A stretch of DNA of 64,000 nt from Myxococcus guangdongensis (GTDB taxonomy: Bacteria; Myxococcota; Myxococcia; Myxococcales; Myxococcaceae), in NCBI RefSeq assembly GCF_024198255.1, contig NZ_JAJVKW010000007.1, positions 434,001 to 498,000 on the forward strand. Reading direction: 5' to 3'. The position numbers and the translations under genes are program-made. The notes under the pieces were generated by a model. That model had not been told where the DNA came from, searched no databases, and was given only the letters and a program-made list of their open reading frames with translations. Shown here piece by piece: positions 1 through 7,852 of this stretch. Position 1 is the stretch's first letter; every line of letters starts with the position of its first letter.

Positions 1-2322
1 CTTGTACGCCGCGTTCGCGTAGTCGTGGAGCTGCGTCACCGGGAACGACTGGATGGTGCCGATGGGCGAGCCGTTGTTGTTCCAGCGCCACAGCACCGTG
101 CCCGTGGTGGCGTTGAGCGCATAGGCCACGCCGCTCTGGTCCGCCGTGAGGATGTACTGACCCGCCAGGCCGTTGAGCGGCACCACCGGGAAGCGGCTGC
201 CGATGAGCCCCGACAGGGGCAGCGGACGCCAGCGCTCCGCGCCATCCTCGGAGGGGTTCGTGACGTTCGTCAGGTTGGCGACGACCGAGTCATTGAAGGA
301 GCTGAAGATGCCCACGCCCAGCTCGGTGATCGGCTGGAGCCGCGCGTCCAGGCCCACCGAGTAGCACCACAGAGGCGCAGAGCCCACGGGAGCCCGGGGC
401 GTGGCCAGCAGCGCCACCGAGGCCGTGGGGCGATTGCCCGCCGAGTACAGCCCCACGTCATCCGAGTTGTAGACGCGGTAGTAGTACGTCGTGCCGTTGA
501 CGACGCTCGTGTCCGTGAAGGACGTCGCCGCACTGAACGACTCCGACAAGACGACGGTGGCGTTGCCCAGCGTCGCACCCGCCGCATACGTCCGGCCCGC
601 GACGGGCGCCGTGTTGGGCGCGGCCCCCACCGAGCGCAGGATGAGCACCCCGTTGTGCACCGAGGGGTTGTCCCATGTCACCGTCACGCTGGCATCACGA
701 GCCACCGCGGTGAGGCGCTCGACCTCCGGCGCCAGGCCCGTGGCGAGCACCATCGGCGTCTCGATGCGAGCGGAGGCGTCCGACGCGTAGGCCCCCGGGA
801 GGTGCACGCGGTGACGGAACGCGGTGGGCGCGGTGACGTTGCCCACCGCGGAGTACGTCACCGTGAAGGTGCGCTCCTGGTTGGGCATGATGCGAACGGA
901 GTTCAGCAGCGCCAGCCACGTGTAGCTCGCCGAGGCCGTGTCGTAATAGACCATCCACCCAGAGGGCGCGGGCGGGTTGCCATTGATGGCGAAGAAGTTC
1001 ACCGGCGGCCGGAGCAGCTTGACCTCGTCGAGCGGCATCGTGCCCCGGTTCTGCACGGTGTACGTCACCGTCTGGTTGCCCTGTCCGGGCACCAGCACCG
1101 ACGGGCTGGCAATCACCCGGTGCCTGACGACACGGCCCTCGGCCGAGCGCACCACCGGCGTCGAGACCGTGGCGCCGTTCAGCGTCGCGTCCGCCTGGAC
1201 ATCGAACGCATAGGAGGAGAACTCCTCGCCGGTGACGGTGTAGCTCCAGATGAAGTGCGCGGAGGCCCCCGGCGCCAGCCGCGCCACGCTGGCCGGGCTG
1301 GGACCCGACGCGAGCACCGCCTGCGCCGAGCCGACCAGCACCGGCGCCCGAGGCGTCACGTTCAGATACGAGCTCGTGGGCGACGAGTTGGTGACGCTCA
1401 GGCGGACCTTGACCGTGTCCCCCGTGAAGGCCTGGGTGCTGTCCACGTCGCCCGCGGCGGCCAGCGGCCCCACGTTCACCATGGGCGTGTCCGCGACGTT
1501 CGACGTGACGGAGGCCGAGCCGTTGCGCCCGCGGACGCTCGCCACCATGGTTCCAGCCGTCAGCGTCGTGGCCCTCGCGACGAGGATTCCCGCCCCGCGC
1601 TGGGGGATGGTCACCGCGAAGTTCCCGGGCTGCACCTCGACGACCTGGTACGTCACGCCACCCGCGCCCGCGCTCGGGCCCTCGGCCGTGATGTTGGTCT
1701 GGTTCGCGGTGGAGGTGCGGTTCTCGATGACCAGGCGCGCGGTGAGGTCCTCCCCCACTCCCATCGCGCGCGGGGTGATGTCCACGCGGGTCGACAGGCC
1801 CACGCGCTGCCACTCCGCGGCGTCCGCGGTGCGATTGGTGCCGAACGACAGGTTGCCGCACGCCTCGTGCGCGGAGAGCGCCGTCGTGAACTGCTGCCCC
1901 GTGGCGTTCGTCGCGCTGATGTTCGGAATCATCCGCAGCGTGAAGGTCGCCGTCTCGTTGTACATCAACCCGGCATCCGCGCCCGCGCAGTTGACCGGGA
2001 GGTTGTAGCGGACGTTGCGCGTCGCCACGTTGTGGGTGGCGATCCATCCATCGGGCGCGGGGCTCTCCAACAGCGTGTACCCCGTGGGCAGCACGAAGTT
2101 GACCTGGTTGATGGGACGGAACTGCGGCGAGTTGGCGCGCGTGTTGTTGCGCACCTGGACGCGCAGCTCGGACACCTCGTCCATCACCACGGTGGCCACC
2201 GCATCCCCCGGTCCGGGGAGCGTGGTGAAGACGGCGGCGCGCGTGGTGCTCTGCGCCAGCGCGGCCGAGGGCAGCACCAGCGCGGCGAACAGCGCGGCGA
2301 GGCGGGCGTGGACGGACTTCAT
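1..2322 (-). CDS. Large secreted protein with CARDB/DUF11-like repeats and a beta-propeller start, 3' end missing
   Basis: This open frame starts at an ATG (2322) and is still open at the left edge, so only the first 774 codons are present. The N-terminus is a clear signal peptide (MKSVHARLAALFAALVLPSA). The body is built of beta-rich modules of about 100-150 residues with Asn/Thr-rich strands, of the CARDB/DUF11 type seen in bacterial surface proteins. These are followed by a fibronectin-like segment (TYYYRVYNSDD). The last visible stretch (YALNATTGTVLWRW) is typical of PQQ-type beta-propeller blades. It is the last gene of the S26-PqqD-lipoprotein run, starting 17 bases after the lipoprotein stop. 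It probably acts outside the cell or in the outer envelope. The function is not known, and the propeller call rests on one blade. Confidence 0.8.
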   Translation of the reverse strand, partial: MKSVHARLAALFAALVLPSAALAQSTTRAAVFTTLPGPGDAVATVVMDEVSELRVQVRNNTRANSPQFRPINQVNFVLPTGYTLLESPAPDGWIATHNVATRNVRYNLPVNCAGADAGLMYNETATFTLRMIPNISATNATGQQFTTALSAHEACGNLSFGTNRTADAAEWQRVGLSTRVDITPRAMGVGEDLTARLVIENRTSTANQTNITAEGPSAGAGGVTYQVVEVQPGNFAVTIPQRGAGILVARATTLTAGTMVASVRGRNGSASVTSNVADTPMVNVGPLAAAGDVDSTQAFTGDTVKVRLSVTNSSPTSSYLNVTPRAPVLVGSAQAVLASGPSPASVARLAPGASAHFIWSYTVTGEEFSSYAFDVQADATLNGATVSTPVVRSAEGRVVRHRVIASPSVLVPGQGNQTVTYTVQNRGTMPLDEVKLLRPPVNFFAINGNPPAPSGWMVYYDTASASYTWLALLNSVRIMPNQERTFTVTYSAVGNVTAPTAFRHRVHLPGAYASDASARIETPMVLATGLAPEVERLTAVARDASVTVTWDNPSVHNGVLILRSVGAAPNTAPVAGRTYAAGATLGNATVVLSESFSAATSFTDTSVVNGTTYYYRVYNSDDVGLYSAGNRPTASVALLATPRAPVGSAPLWCYSVGLDARLQPITELGVGIFSSFNDSVVANLTNVTNPSEDGAERWRPLPLSGLIGSRFPVVPLNGLAGQYILTADQSGVAYALNATTGTVLWRWNNNGSPIGTIQSFPVTQLHDYANAAYK

Positions 2323-2338
2323 GGGGGCGGGGCTCACG

Positions 2339-2869
2339 TCACGGCTCCAGGGTGAAGGCGGCCGTGGTCAGCGGCGCCCCGTCGAAGAGGAAGCGCACCT
2401 GCCAGGTGCCATGCATGGCGGAGGTGGCCACCGTCGTCCCGGCCACGGGCAGCGAGAAGCGCAGTGTCCTCGTCACCTCCGGCTTCGCCACCACCACCGT
2501 CGTCCGTCGCTCGTACGGGTGGCCGGCGGGTGACACGAACTCCACCTCCACCGTGCCCTTGTTGCGCACGCCCGTGAGCGTCAGGTCCACGTCCACCTGG
2601 GACACGTCGGACAGGCCTCGCGAGCCCCCCTCCACCACCTCGGCATGCCCTGTCAGGGGCGCGGGCATCGGCTCACCGACGACGGGCACCTCCGCCGCGG
2701 GGGGCCGGGCCGCCACGTCCTCCTCGCCCAGCACATCCGTCGGAGCCACCGGCGGCACCTCCCGAGAAGGCGCGTCCGTCCAGTCCGACACCTTGGGCGC
2801 CACGCCGCCCTCCGTACAGGCCGCCAGCAGCAACGCCGCCGCCGAGAAGCCCGCAATGCGCGCTCGCAT
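2339..2869 (-). CDS. Lipoprotein of unknown function
   Basis: A 176-residue protein with an N-terminal lipobox (LLLAACTEGG), so the mature form should be lipid-anchored at Cys. A Pro/Ala/Glu-rich linker of about 50 residues follows, then a beta-sandwich-like C-terminal part (residues about 75-175) with phrases such as VEVEFVSPAGHPYE and GTWQVRFLFDG. The latter resemble accessory domains of secreted proteases and surface proteins. ATG 2869 is chosen over GTG 2872 because AGGAGG lies 7 bases upstream and the start overlaps the stop of the PqqD gene as TGATG, which implies translational coupling. It sits between PqqD and the large secreted protein and is probably part of the same envelope system. 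Confidence 0.82.
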   Translation of the reverse strand: MRARIAGFSAAALLLAACTEGGVAPKVSDWTDAPSREVPPVAPTDVLGEEDVAARPPAAEVPVVGEPMPAPLTGHAEVVEGGSRGLSDVSQVDVDLTLTGVRNKGTVEVEFVSPAGHPYERRTTVVVAKPEVTRTLRFSLPVAGTTVATSAMHGTWQVRFLFDGAPLTTAAFTLEP

Positions 2870-3165
2870 CACCGTACCTCCTGAAGCTCTTCGATGAGGC
2901 CCATGCGGGCCAGTTCCGTCAGAAACCGCAACGTGTCCGCGAGCACCGCGCCCACGTCCATGGAGAACTCACGGGCCACCACCTCGGCCACCGAGCGCGC
3001 CGAGCGCGTCCCGTCACTGAGCTCCCAGATTCGCACCGCCGTCGCGTTGAGGCCCCGCAGCGTGCGGCCCTCCGCGTCCAGCAGCAGGAAGTCCGCGCCG
3101 AAGCGCTGCCCCTCCGCGCCCGCGCGACGCCGGGGATGACTGTCCCCTCCGAAGTCGCCGCTCAT
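2869..3165 (-). CDS. PqqD-family protein (RiPP recognition element-like)
   Basis: A 98-residue protein matching the PqqD fold: a beta-rich start (GADFLLLDAEGRTLRGLN), the characteristic A-x-x-I-W-E-L (AVRIWELSDG), and a helical C-terminus ending in GLIEE. PqqD-like proteins bind leader peptides of ribosomally made, post-translationally modified peptides and pass them to a modifying enzyme. No radical-SAM enzyme or precursor peptide is visible beside it. It overlaps the S24/S26 peptidase upstream (ATGA) and the lipoprotein downstream (TGATG), so the three should be made together. An N-terminal extension is possible in frame but looks like shadow coding inside the peptidase gene. Confidence 0.85.
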   Translation of the reverse strand: MSGDFGGDSHPRRRAGAEGQRFGADFLLLDAEGRTLRGLNATAVRIWELSDGTRSARSVAEVVAREFSMDVGAVLADTLRFLTELARMGLIEELQEVR

Positions 3166-3569
3166 GCGCGCCCTCCCCGCCCCAACCACCGCGCCACCCG
3201 CCCACGCACCACGGCGCGCAGCCGCCCCAGCCGCGACGGCCCGCCATCCCACGCCGAGCCCAGCTCCACGCCGCGCCTTCGCACGCGCGCCACGCACCCG
3301 AGGATTCGCGACGCGGCGATGGGAGGATCCTCCCCCGCGGCGTTGTCCCCACGCAGCGACAGCACGCCCTCGCGCACCGCGCACACCCGATGGAGCACCA
3401 GCGCTTCGTCGAACCGCGCCAGCACCACCTCACCGAGGCGCGGCTCGCGAGACAGCGGCTCGACCCCCGCCACGTCTCCATCCCGCAATGACGGCCACAT
3501 GCTGTCTCCCCGAACGGGAATCCAGCGCAAGGCCCGAGGCGGAGCGGAGTTGGGGGACTCACTCGACAT
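3162..3569 (-). CDS. S24/S26-type serine peptidase, soluble, Ser-His dyad
   Basis: A 135-residue protein with the signature of S24/S26 peptidases. The catalytic serine is in GDSMWPSLRDGD (residues about 21-32). A histidine in VLHRV sits where the ER-type and SipW-type signal peptidases carry their general base (Lys in classical LepB). The box LRGDN follows. No membrane helix is visible, unlike normal signal peptidase I, so it may act in the cytoplasm. ATG 3569 is preferred because the family signature begins soon after it. An upstream GTG at 3656 would add 29 poorly conserved residues. It is the first gene of a run with PqqD, a lipoprotein and a large secreted protein. A role in maturing a PqqD-bound peptide is an inference. 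Confidence 0.75.
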   Translation of the reverse strand: MSSESPNSAPPRALRWIPVRGDSMWPSLRDGDVAGVEPLSREPRLGEVVLARFDEALVLHRVCAVREGVLSLRGDNAAGEDPPIAASRILGCVARVRRRGVELGSAWDGGPSRLGRLRAVVRGRVARWLGRGGRA

Positions 3570-3604
3570 TGACGGCGGAAGTCTACCGCACCAGCCAAGG
3601 TCAC

Positions 3605-3701
3605 GCGACTGAGTCGCCCGGACTTCTCCCTGAATTTCCCGGAGGTTACAGAGCACCTCCGGGACTCAGCGGGATGTCAGGGATTCAACAAAATCCCTGA
3701 C
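3605..3701. repeat. Three consecutive perfect inverted repeats between hisS and the S26-like gene
   Basis: Within about 100 bases there are three hairpin-forming repeats: GCGACT/AGTCGC (3605-3617, 1-base loop), CCCGGAGGT/ACCTCCGGG (3638-3663, 8-base loop) and GTCAGGGATT/AATCCCTGAC (3676-3701, 6-base loop). The last one lies 8 bases past the hisS stop and is the best candidate for its terminator. None is followed by a run of Ts on either strand, so a classical intrinsic terminator is not shown. The others may structure the leader of the S26-PqqD operon or bind a regulator. Confidence 0.6.
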
Positions 3702-3708
3702 TGATACA

Positions 3709-5007
3709 TCATGTCTTGATGATGCGCTGCACCACCTCGACGGCCGAATGCTCACGCACTGCGGCGGCGATGGCGTCCAGCTTCACGGGGATGGACGAGC
3801 CATCCGCCATCCGCTTGAGCTTCGCCTCGCCCGAGGTGCGCTCCTGCTCACCCAGCACGAGCGTGAAGCGGGCCCCGCTCTTGTCGGAGCGCTTCATCTG
3901 GCTCTTGAGGCTGCCCCCTCGGGTGTCGAAGTCGACGCGCAGGCCCTCGCGCCGCAGCTTGCTGGCCAGGGTGAAGGCCGTGTCCTGCGAGCCCGGGTCC
4001 GCCACCGCGATGAACAGGTCCGGTGACGCGCCGAACTTCCGGGTGCCTTCCTTCAGCAGCAGCACCAGCCGATCCAGACCGCACGCGAAACCCACGGCGG
4101 GCACGTCCGGTCCGCCCAGGCTCTTCACCAGCTTGTCGTAGCGGCCACCGCCGCCCACCGTGCTCGCGGTGCCGAGCGCCGGGTGAGAGGCGATGAACTC
4201 GAAGACGGTGCGCGTGTAGTAGTCCAGGCCGCGGACCATGCGCGGGTTGACGACGTACTTGATGTCCAGCGCCGTCAGCTTGCGCTGCACGTCGTCGAAG
4301 TGCGCCTTGCACGGCTCGCACAGGAACTCGAGCACGTTGGGCCCCTTGCCGGCGACCTCCTGGCACTTGGGGTTCTTGCAGTCGAGCACGCGCAGCGGGT
4401 TGGTCTCCATGCGGCGGTGACAGTCGCCGCACAGCTCCTCGATGTGCGCCTTGAGGTACTCCACCAGCTTCGCGTGGTACGCGGGCCGACAGGCCTCGTC
4501 CCCCAGCGAGTTGAGGTTGAGCGCGATGTCCTGGAGCCCGAGCGCCTGGAGGAACTGGGCCACCATGTCCATCACCTCGACGTCCTGGGCCGGCTCCTTC
4601 GAGCCGTAGGCCTCCGCGCCGACTTGATAGAACTGCCGGTAGCGGCCCGTCTTCATCCGCTCGTACCGGAACATCGGCCCCGTGTAGAACCAGCGCGTCA
4701 GCGGCTCCTGGTTCAGCATGGAGTGCTCGATGTACGCGCGCGCCGCCGGGGCCGTGCCCTCGGGACGCAAGGACAGGCTGCGGCCCCCCTTGTCGTCGAA
4801 GGTGTACATCTCCTTGCCGACGATGTCCGTCTCCTCGCCCACGCTGCGCACGAAGAGCGCGGTGTCCTCCACCATGGGCGTGCGGATCTCCCCGTAGCCG
4901 AAGCGCCCGAACAGCTCCCGGGCCAGCCCCTCCACGTGCTGCCAGATTTCAATCTCCCCTGGCAGGAGATCATTCATGCCCTTCACGGCGGCGAGCGTCT
5001 GACTCAC
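3709..5007 (-). CDS. hisS: Histidine-tRNA ligase
   Basis: Charges tRNA-His with histidine using ATP, in the cytoplasm. The 432-residue length is normal for the family. Class II synthetase landmarks are clear: LRPEGTAPAAR near residue 83, motif 2 with FRYERMKTGRYRQFYQVG, the histidine-specific GLDYYTRTVFEF, and motif 3 in GFACGLDRLVLLL. A middle insert carries four cysteines as CGDC and CEPC with CKNPKC between, which could bind zinc. The GTG start at 5007 overlaps the stop of psd as GTGA, so the two are coupled; the next ATG would cut off conserved residues (GMNDLLPGE). The C-terminal anticodon-binding domain looks complete. Only one hisS is visible here. Confidence 0.96.
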   Translation of the reverse strand: MSQTLAAVKGMNDLLPGEIEIWQHVEGLARELFGRFGYGEIRTPMVEDTALFVRSVGEETDIVGKEMYTFDDKGGRSLSLRPEGTAPAARAYIEHSMLNQEPLTRWFYTGPMFRYERMKTGRYRQFYQVGAEAYGSKEPAQDVEVMDMVAQFLQALGLQDIALNLNSLGDEACRPAYHAKLVEYLKAHIEELCGDCHRRMETNPLRVLDCKNPKCQEVAGKGPNVLEFLCEPCKAHFDDVQRKLTALDIKYVVNPRMVRGLDYYTRTVFEFIASHPALGTASTVGGGGRYDKLVKSLGGPDVPAVGFACGLDRLVLLLKEGTRKFGASPDLFIAVADPGSQDTAFTLASKLRREGLRVDFDTRGGSLKSQMKRSDKSGARFTLVLGEQERTSGEAKLKRMADGSSIPVKLDAIAAAVREHSAVEVVQRIIKT

Positions 5008-5846
5008 GGCACCACTCCGATGCGCTGGCCCAACCGCAGCACGGCGTCCTCCTGCAGCACCGGGTCCCACTTCACGCGGCCCGGTTCGAACAGCAGGATG
5101 ACGGTGGAGCCCATCTCGAAGCGGCCCAGCTCGCCGCCCTTCTCCACCTTGTAGCCCTCTTGATAGCGGTGCACCTTGCCCGGCTGGCCCGTGTGCGTGG
5201 TGACGTCGTCGTACGCCGCCTTGATGCGCGACACGCACGTGGCGCCCACCTTCACCACGGCGCACTTGCCCGCGGGCGTCTCCAGGTACGTCACCAGCCG
5301 CTCGTTCACGCAGAACAGGGACTGCTTGTTGAGCACCGACGCCGGGTTCACCGGCCAGAACTCACCGGGGATGTACGCATAGCCGGTGATGGTGCCCGCG
5401 AGCGGCGAGTGGATGCGGTGATAGTCCCGCGGCGACAGGTAGATGGTCGTCCAGGCGCCACCGTGGAACGGCTTCGCCACCTCGGCGTCACCCAACAGCT
5501 CGTCCACCGTGTACTCGATGCCCTTGGCCTGCAGGCACCGGCCCAGGTCCGAGTAGCCCACCTGCGACACGCGGCCGTCCACCGGCGACACCACGGACTT
5601 CGCGTCCGCGTCGATGGGGCGCAGCCCCGTCTTCAGGCCGCGCGTGAAGAACTGGGCGAACGTCGGGTAGTGCTCGATGGGGTGCTCGGCCTCCGCCATG
5701 TCCACGTTGTAGGAGCGGGCGAACGCGCGCATGGCCGCCTGGTGCACGGGCGCGGGCAGCGGGGCTCGAGTGGCCATGCCCACCACCGTCGACAGGGCCG
5801 ACTTGGGCAACAGGCGCATCAACTTCATGAAGGTCTGGTCGTTCAT
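5004..5846 (-). CDS. psd: Phosphatidylserine decarboxylase
   Basis: Converts phosphatidylserine to phosphatidylethanolamine at the inner membrane. The 280-residue length fits the Psd-B class proenzyme. The self-cleavage site MGSTVILLFEPG is present near residue 250; the Ser becomes the pyruvoyl group. The catalytic DYHRIHSPLAG stretch and the PVDGRV region are also present. It lies 12 bases after the stop of a lipoprotein gene and overlaps hisS by 4 bases, suggesting one transcript. All key residues appear intact. Confidence 0.95.
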   Translation of the reverse strand: MNDQTFMKLMRLLPKSALSTVVGMATRAPLPAPVHQAAMRAFARSYNVDMAEAEHPIEHYPTFAQFFTRGLKTGLRPIDADAKSVVSPVDGRVSQVGYSDLGRCLQAKGIEYTVDELLGDAEVAKPFHGGAWTTIYLSPRDYHRIHSPLAGTITGYAYIPGEFWPVNPASVLNKQSLFCVNERLVTYLETPAGKCAVVKVGATCVSRIKAAYDDVTTHTGQPGKVHRYQEGYKVEKGGELGRFEMGSTVILLFEPGRVKWDPVLQEDAVLRLGQRIGVVP

Positions 5847-5858
5847 GGGCGTCTTTGA

Positions 5859-6575
5859 CTAACGGCCGGCGTCCGTCCCCGCGGGGGGCACGGTCCCAGC
5901 GTCCAGCGTCCGCGTCACCGTCGTCACGGAGCTCTTGGGCAACAACATCAGGACCCGACCTTGTTCGGTCAGCAGCACCGTGCCCACGTGGCCCGGGTAC
6001 TCCAGGCGGCAGGCCGTGCTGTCGGTCATCTCCCACGCGTCCCGGATGCCCCGCCCCTCCACGTCGATGGGCGTGCCGCGCTTGAAGCAGCCGCGGAAGC
6101 CAGCCACCAGCTCGCTCGCCGGAGAGCCGACCTGGGGACCGCTGATGGGACCCGCGTCCGGGGGACCCGCGTCGGCGGGCTCCGCAGGAGGAGGCGGCGG
6201 CGGGGGCGCCAGCGTGGTGGAGGGCGCGCCGGGCGGAATCTCGCGGGCGCTGGCCACGGCCTTCTGGCGCGCGGCGACCTCGGCCTGCATGCGGGTGCGC
6301 TCGCGCTGGATGCGCTGGAGCAGCTCCTGCGCGGAAGGGGCGTCCAGGCTGTCCTGCGGCACGCGCTGGAGCTGCGCCTCGATGGGACCCATCTGCGGGT
6401 CCAGGTAGGCCTCATCCAGCTTCTGCGCGTACAGCTCGCGGAACTGGCGCGTGGCCTGCTGATACTCCGGCGACGACGGCTGCGGCTCGCGGCGGCAGGC
6501 CGACAGCAGCAACAGGAGGGAGGACAGCAGGGCCGCGAAGGGCCGGAGGGACACTCGGAGGACCTGGGGGCGCAC
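5859..6575 (-). CDS. Lipoprotein with charged helix and Pro/DAG linker
   Basis: A 238-residue protein with lipobox LLLLLSAC, so probably membrane-anchored. Residues about 35-100 are helical and charged (QRIQRERTRMQAEVAARQKAV). A proline run then meets a linker with two DAG units (PADAGPPDAGPISG). The C-terminal part (residues 150-220) holds two cysteines (GCFKRG and ACRLEYPG) and ends in another PPAGTDAG stretch. It directly precedes psd, but no enzymatic motif is seen. It is unrecognised, though clearly coding by codon use and lipoprotein signal. Confidence 0.8.
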   Translation of the reverse strand: MRPQVLRVSLRPFAALLSSLLLLLSACRREPQPSSPEYQQATRQFRELYAQKLDEAYLDPQMGPIEAQLQRVPQDSLDAPSAQELLQRIQRERTRMQAEVAARQKAVASAREIPPGAPSTTLAPPPPPPPAEPADAGPPDAGPISGPQVGSPASELVAGFRGCFKRGTPIDVEGRGIRDAWEMTDSTACRLEYPGHVGTVLLTEQGRVLMLLPKSSVTTVTRTLDAGTVPPAGTDAGR

Positions 6576-6631
6576 GGACCCGGTTTATTTCATGTCCCCC
6601 GGCCCGTGCACAGTTTTCCGAAGGCGGTGCG

Positions 6632-7363
6632 TCAAACGCCGAGGAACAGTCGCTTGCCGAAATTGAGCGCCAGGTCCGCGTCGAAGATCTTCTGCGCCGC
6701 CGTCTCGATGTCGTACTCCACCCGGAGGTACTCCACCGTGCGCGCGTCCGTGTCGCAGATGACGAAGCAGGCCCGGTTGTCGTAGTCGCGCGGCTGGCCC
6801 ACGCTGCCCACGGAGATGATGTACTTGTAGCCCTTGCGGATGCCGAACTTCTGGGCCACCACGTCGTTCACCTCGCCATTGCCGATGGCGAACGCGCGGC
6901 ACAGGTGGCTGTGCCCGATGAACGTCACCTCGGGCAGCTCCTCCACGTAGGGCGTCAGCTCCCGCGCCTGCTCGAGCGCGAAGATGTACTCGTACGCCTT
7001 CGGGTCGATGGGCGAGCCGTGGCAGAAGCCCACCTCGCCGATGCGGTACGTGTACGGCAGGCTGCGCAGCCAGGCCATGTTCTCGTCCGTGAGGACGTTG
7101 GCGGACCAGTCCAGCGCGTGCCGGGCGGCGTCGTAGTAGTACGAGTAGTCCATCCGCCCCGCGACGGCGGCGTCGTGGTTGCCCAGCAGCGTCACCTCCG
7201 CCACCGAGCGCACCAGCTCACAGCAGGGATTCGGCGACGCGCCGTATCCGACGATGTCACCCAGGGACACGATGCGGTCCACCTTCTGCTGCTCGCAGAC
7301 CCGCAGCACCTCGGTGAGCGCCTCGATGTTGGAGTGGATGTCGGAGATGACGGCGATGCGCAT
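6632..7363 (-). CDS. Metallophosphoesterase (YfcE/DUF2436-like fold)
   Basis: A 243-residue calcineurin-like phosphoesterase. The metal-binding motifs appear in order: DIHSN (residue 8), GDIVGYG (about 41), GNHD (about 66), HGSP (about 118) and GHSH (about 152). Proteins of this compact type hydrolyse phosphodiesters or phosphomonoesters with a di-metal centre in the cytoplasm; the substrate cannot be told from sequence. The start ATG at 7363 begins directly with the beta-strand MRIAVISDIH. An in-frame extension upstream would overlap the PilZ gene and is rejected. The PilZ gene ends 29 bases upstream, so a shared transcript is possible. Confidence 0.9.
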   Translation of the reverse strand: MRIAVISDIHSNIEALTEVLRVCEQQKVDRIVSLGDIVGYGASPNPCCELVRSVAEVTLLGNHDAAVAGRMDYSYYYDAARHALDWSANVLTDENMAWLRSLPYTYRIGEVGFCHGSPIDPKAYEYIFALEQARELTPYVEELPEVTFIGHSHLCRAFAIGNGEVNDVVAQKFGIRKGYKYIISVGSVGQPRDYDNRACFVICDTDARTVEYLRVEYDIETAAQKIFDADLALNFGKRLFLGV

Positions 7364-7392
7364 GGATGCCTCGGCTGGTGGGAGCCCGGCAC

Positions 7393-7746
7393 TCAGCCGG
7401 CCCAGACCGCCTTCACGGGGTTCTTCTGCTGCTGAGAGATAATCCGCCGGAGCCGTCCCAGGGTTTCCGCGTCCACCGACTCGAACCGCAGGCCCATCCC
7501 CGGCGGGTAGGCCCGGTCCTCCTCTTCCCGCAGCCATACCACCGTGGCCGCCGTCTGCACCTCGGGATCATCCCCCGGGGTCAGCCGGAGCACCGCCTTC
7601 GCCCCTCGCTTCAGCGGCGTGCTCGTCCGCAGGAACAGGCCACCCTCGCTCAGGTTGGTGATGCGCGCGTACAGGGTGACATTGTCGGTCTCGCACCAAC
7701 AGCGAAGCAAGGTCGGCACCCGCGCGGACTTTCGGTTATCGCTCAA
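7393..7746 (-). CDS. PilZ-domain protein of the Myxococcus paralogue type
   Basis: A small PilZ protein (117 residues from the proposed TTG start) of the kind multiplied in Myxococcus (TIGR02266-like). Signature phrases are NLSEGGLFLRT, a version of the D/N-x-S-x-x-G part of PilZ, and GMGLRFESVD near the end. The canonical RxxxR c-di-GMP-binding motif is only partly matched (RKSARVPTLLR), so binding is uncertain. The TTG at 7746 has GGAAGAGGG just upstream. A longer in-frame start at 7836 would add 30 residues with no family similarity. It lies between a phosphoesterase and a PfkB kinase. Confidence 0.8.
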   Translation of the reverse strand: MSDNRKSARVPTLLRCWCETDNVTLYARITNLSEGGLFLRTSTPLKRGAKAVLRLTPGDDPEVQTAATVVWLREEEDRAYPPGMGLRFESVDAETLGRLRRIISQQQKNPVKAVWAG

Positions 7747-7852
7747 CCCTCTTCCTTCCCCGAGCACCCAAAAAGGAGGAAAGCCTAGGGACGGCCTGAA
7801 TCCACCGTCAAGTTCGTGGGTGAGGCCGGACCCCACCCTGCCCGCCCGCCGC

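Noticed and set aside
25-2355. A 776-codon plus-strand frame antisense to the first gene
   Set aside because: Arg/His-rich antisense sequence with no motif; the minus-strand frame has a signal peptide and beta domains.
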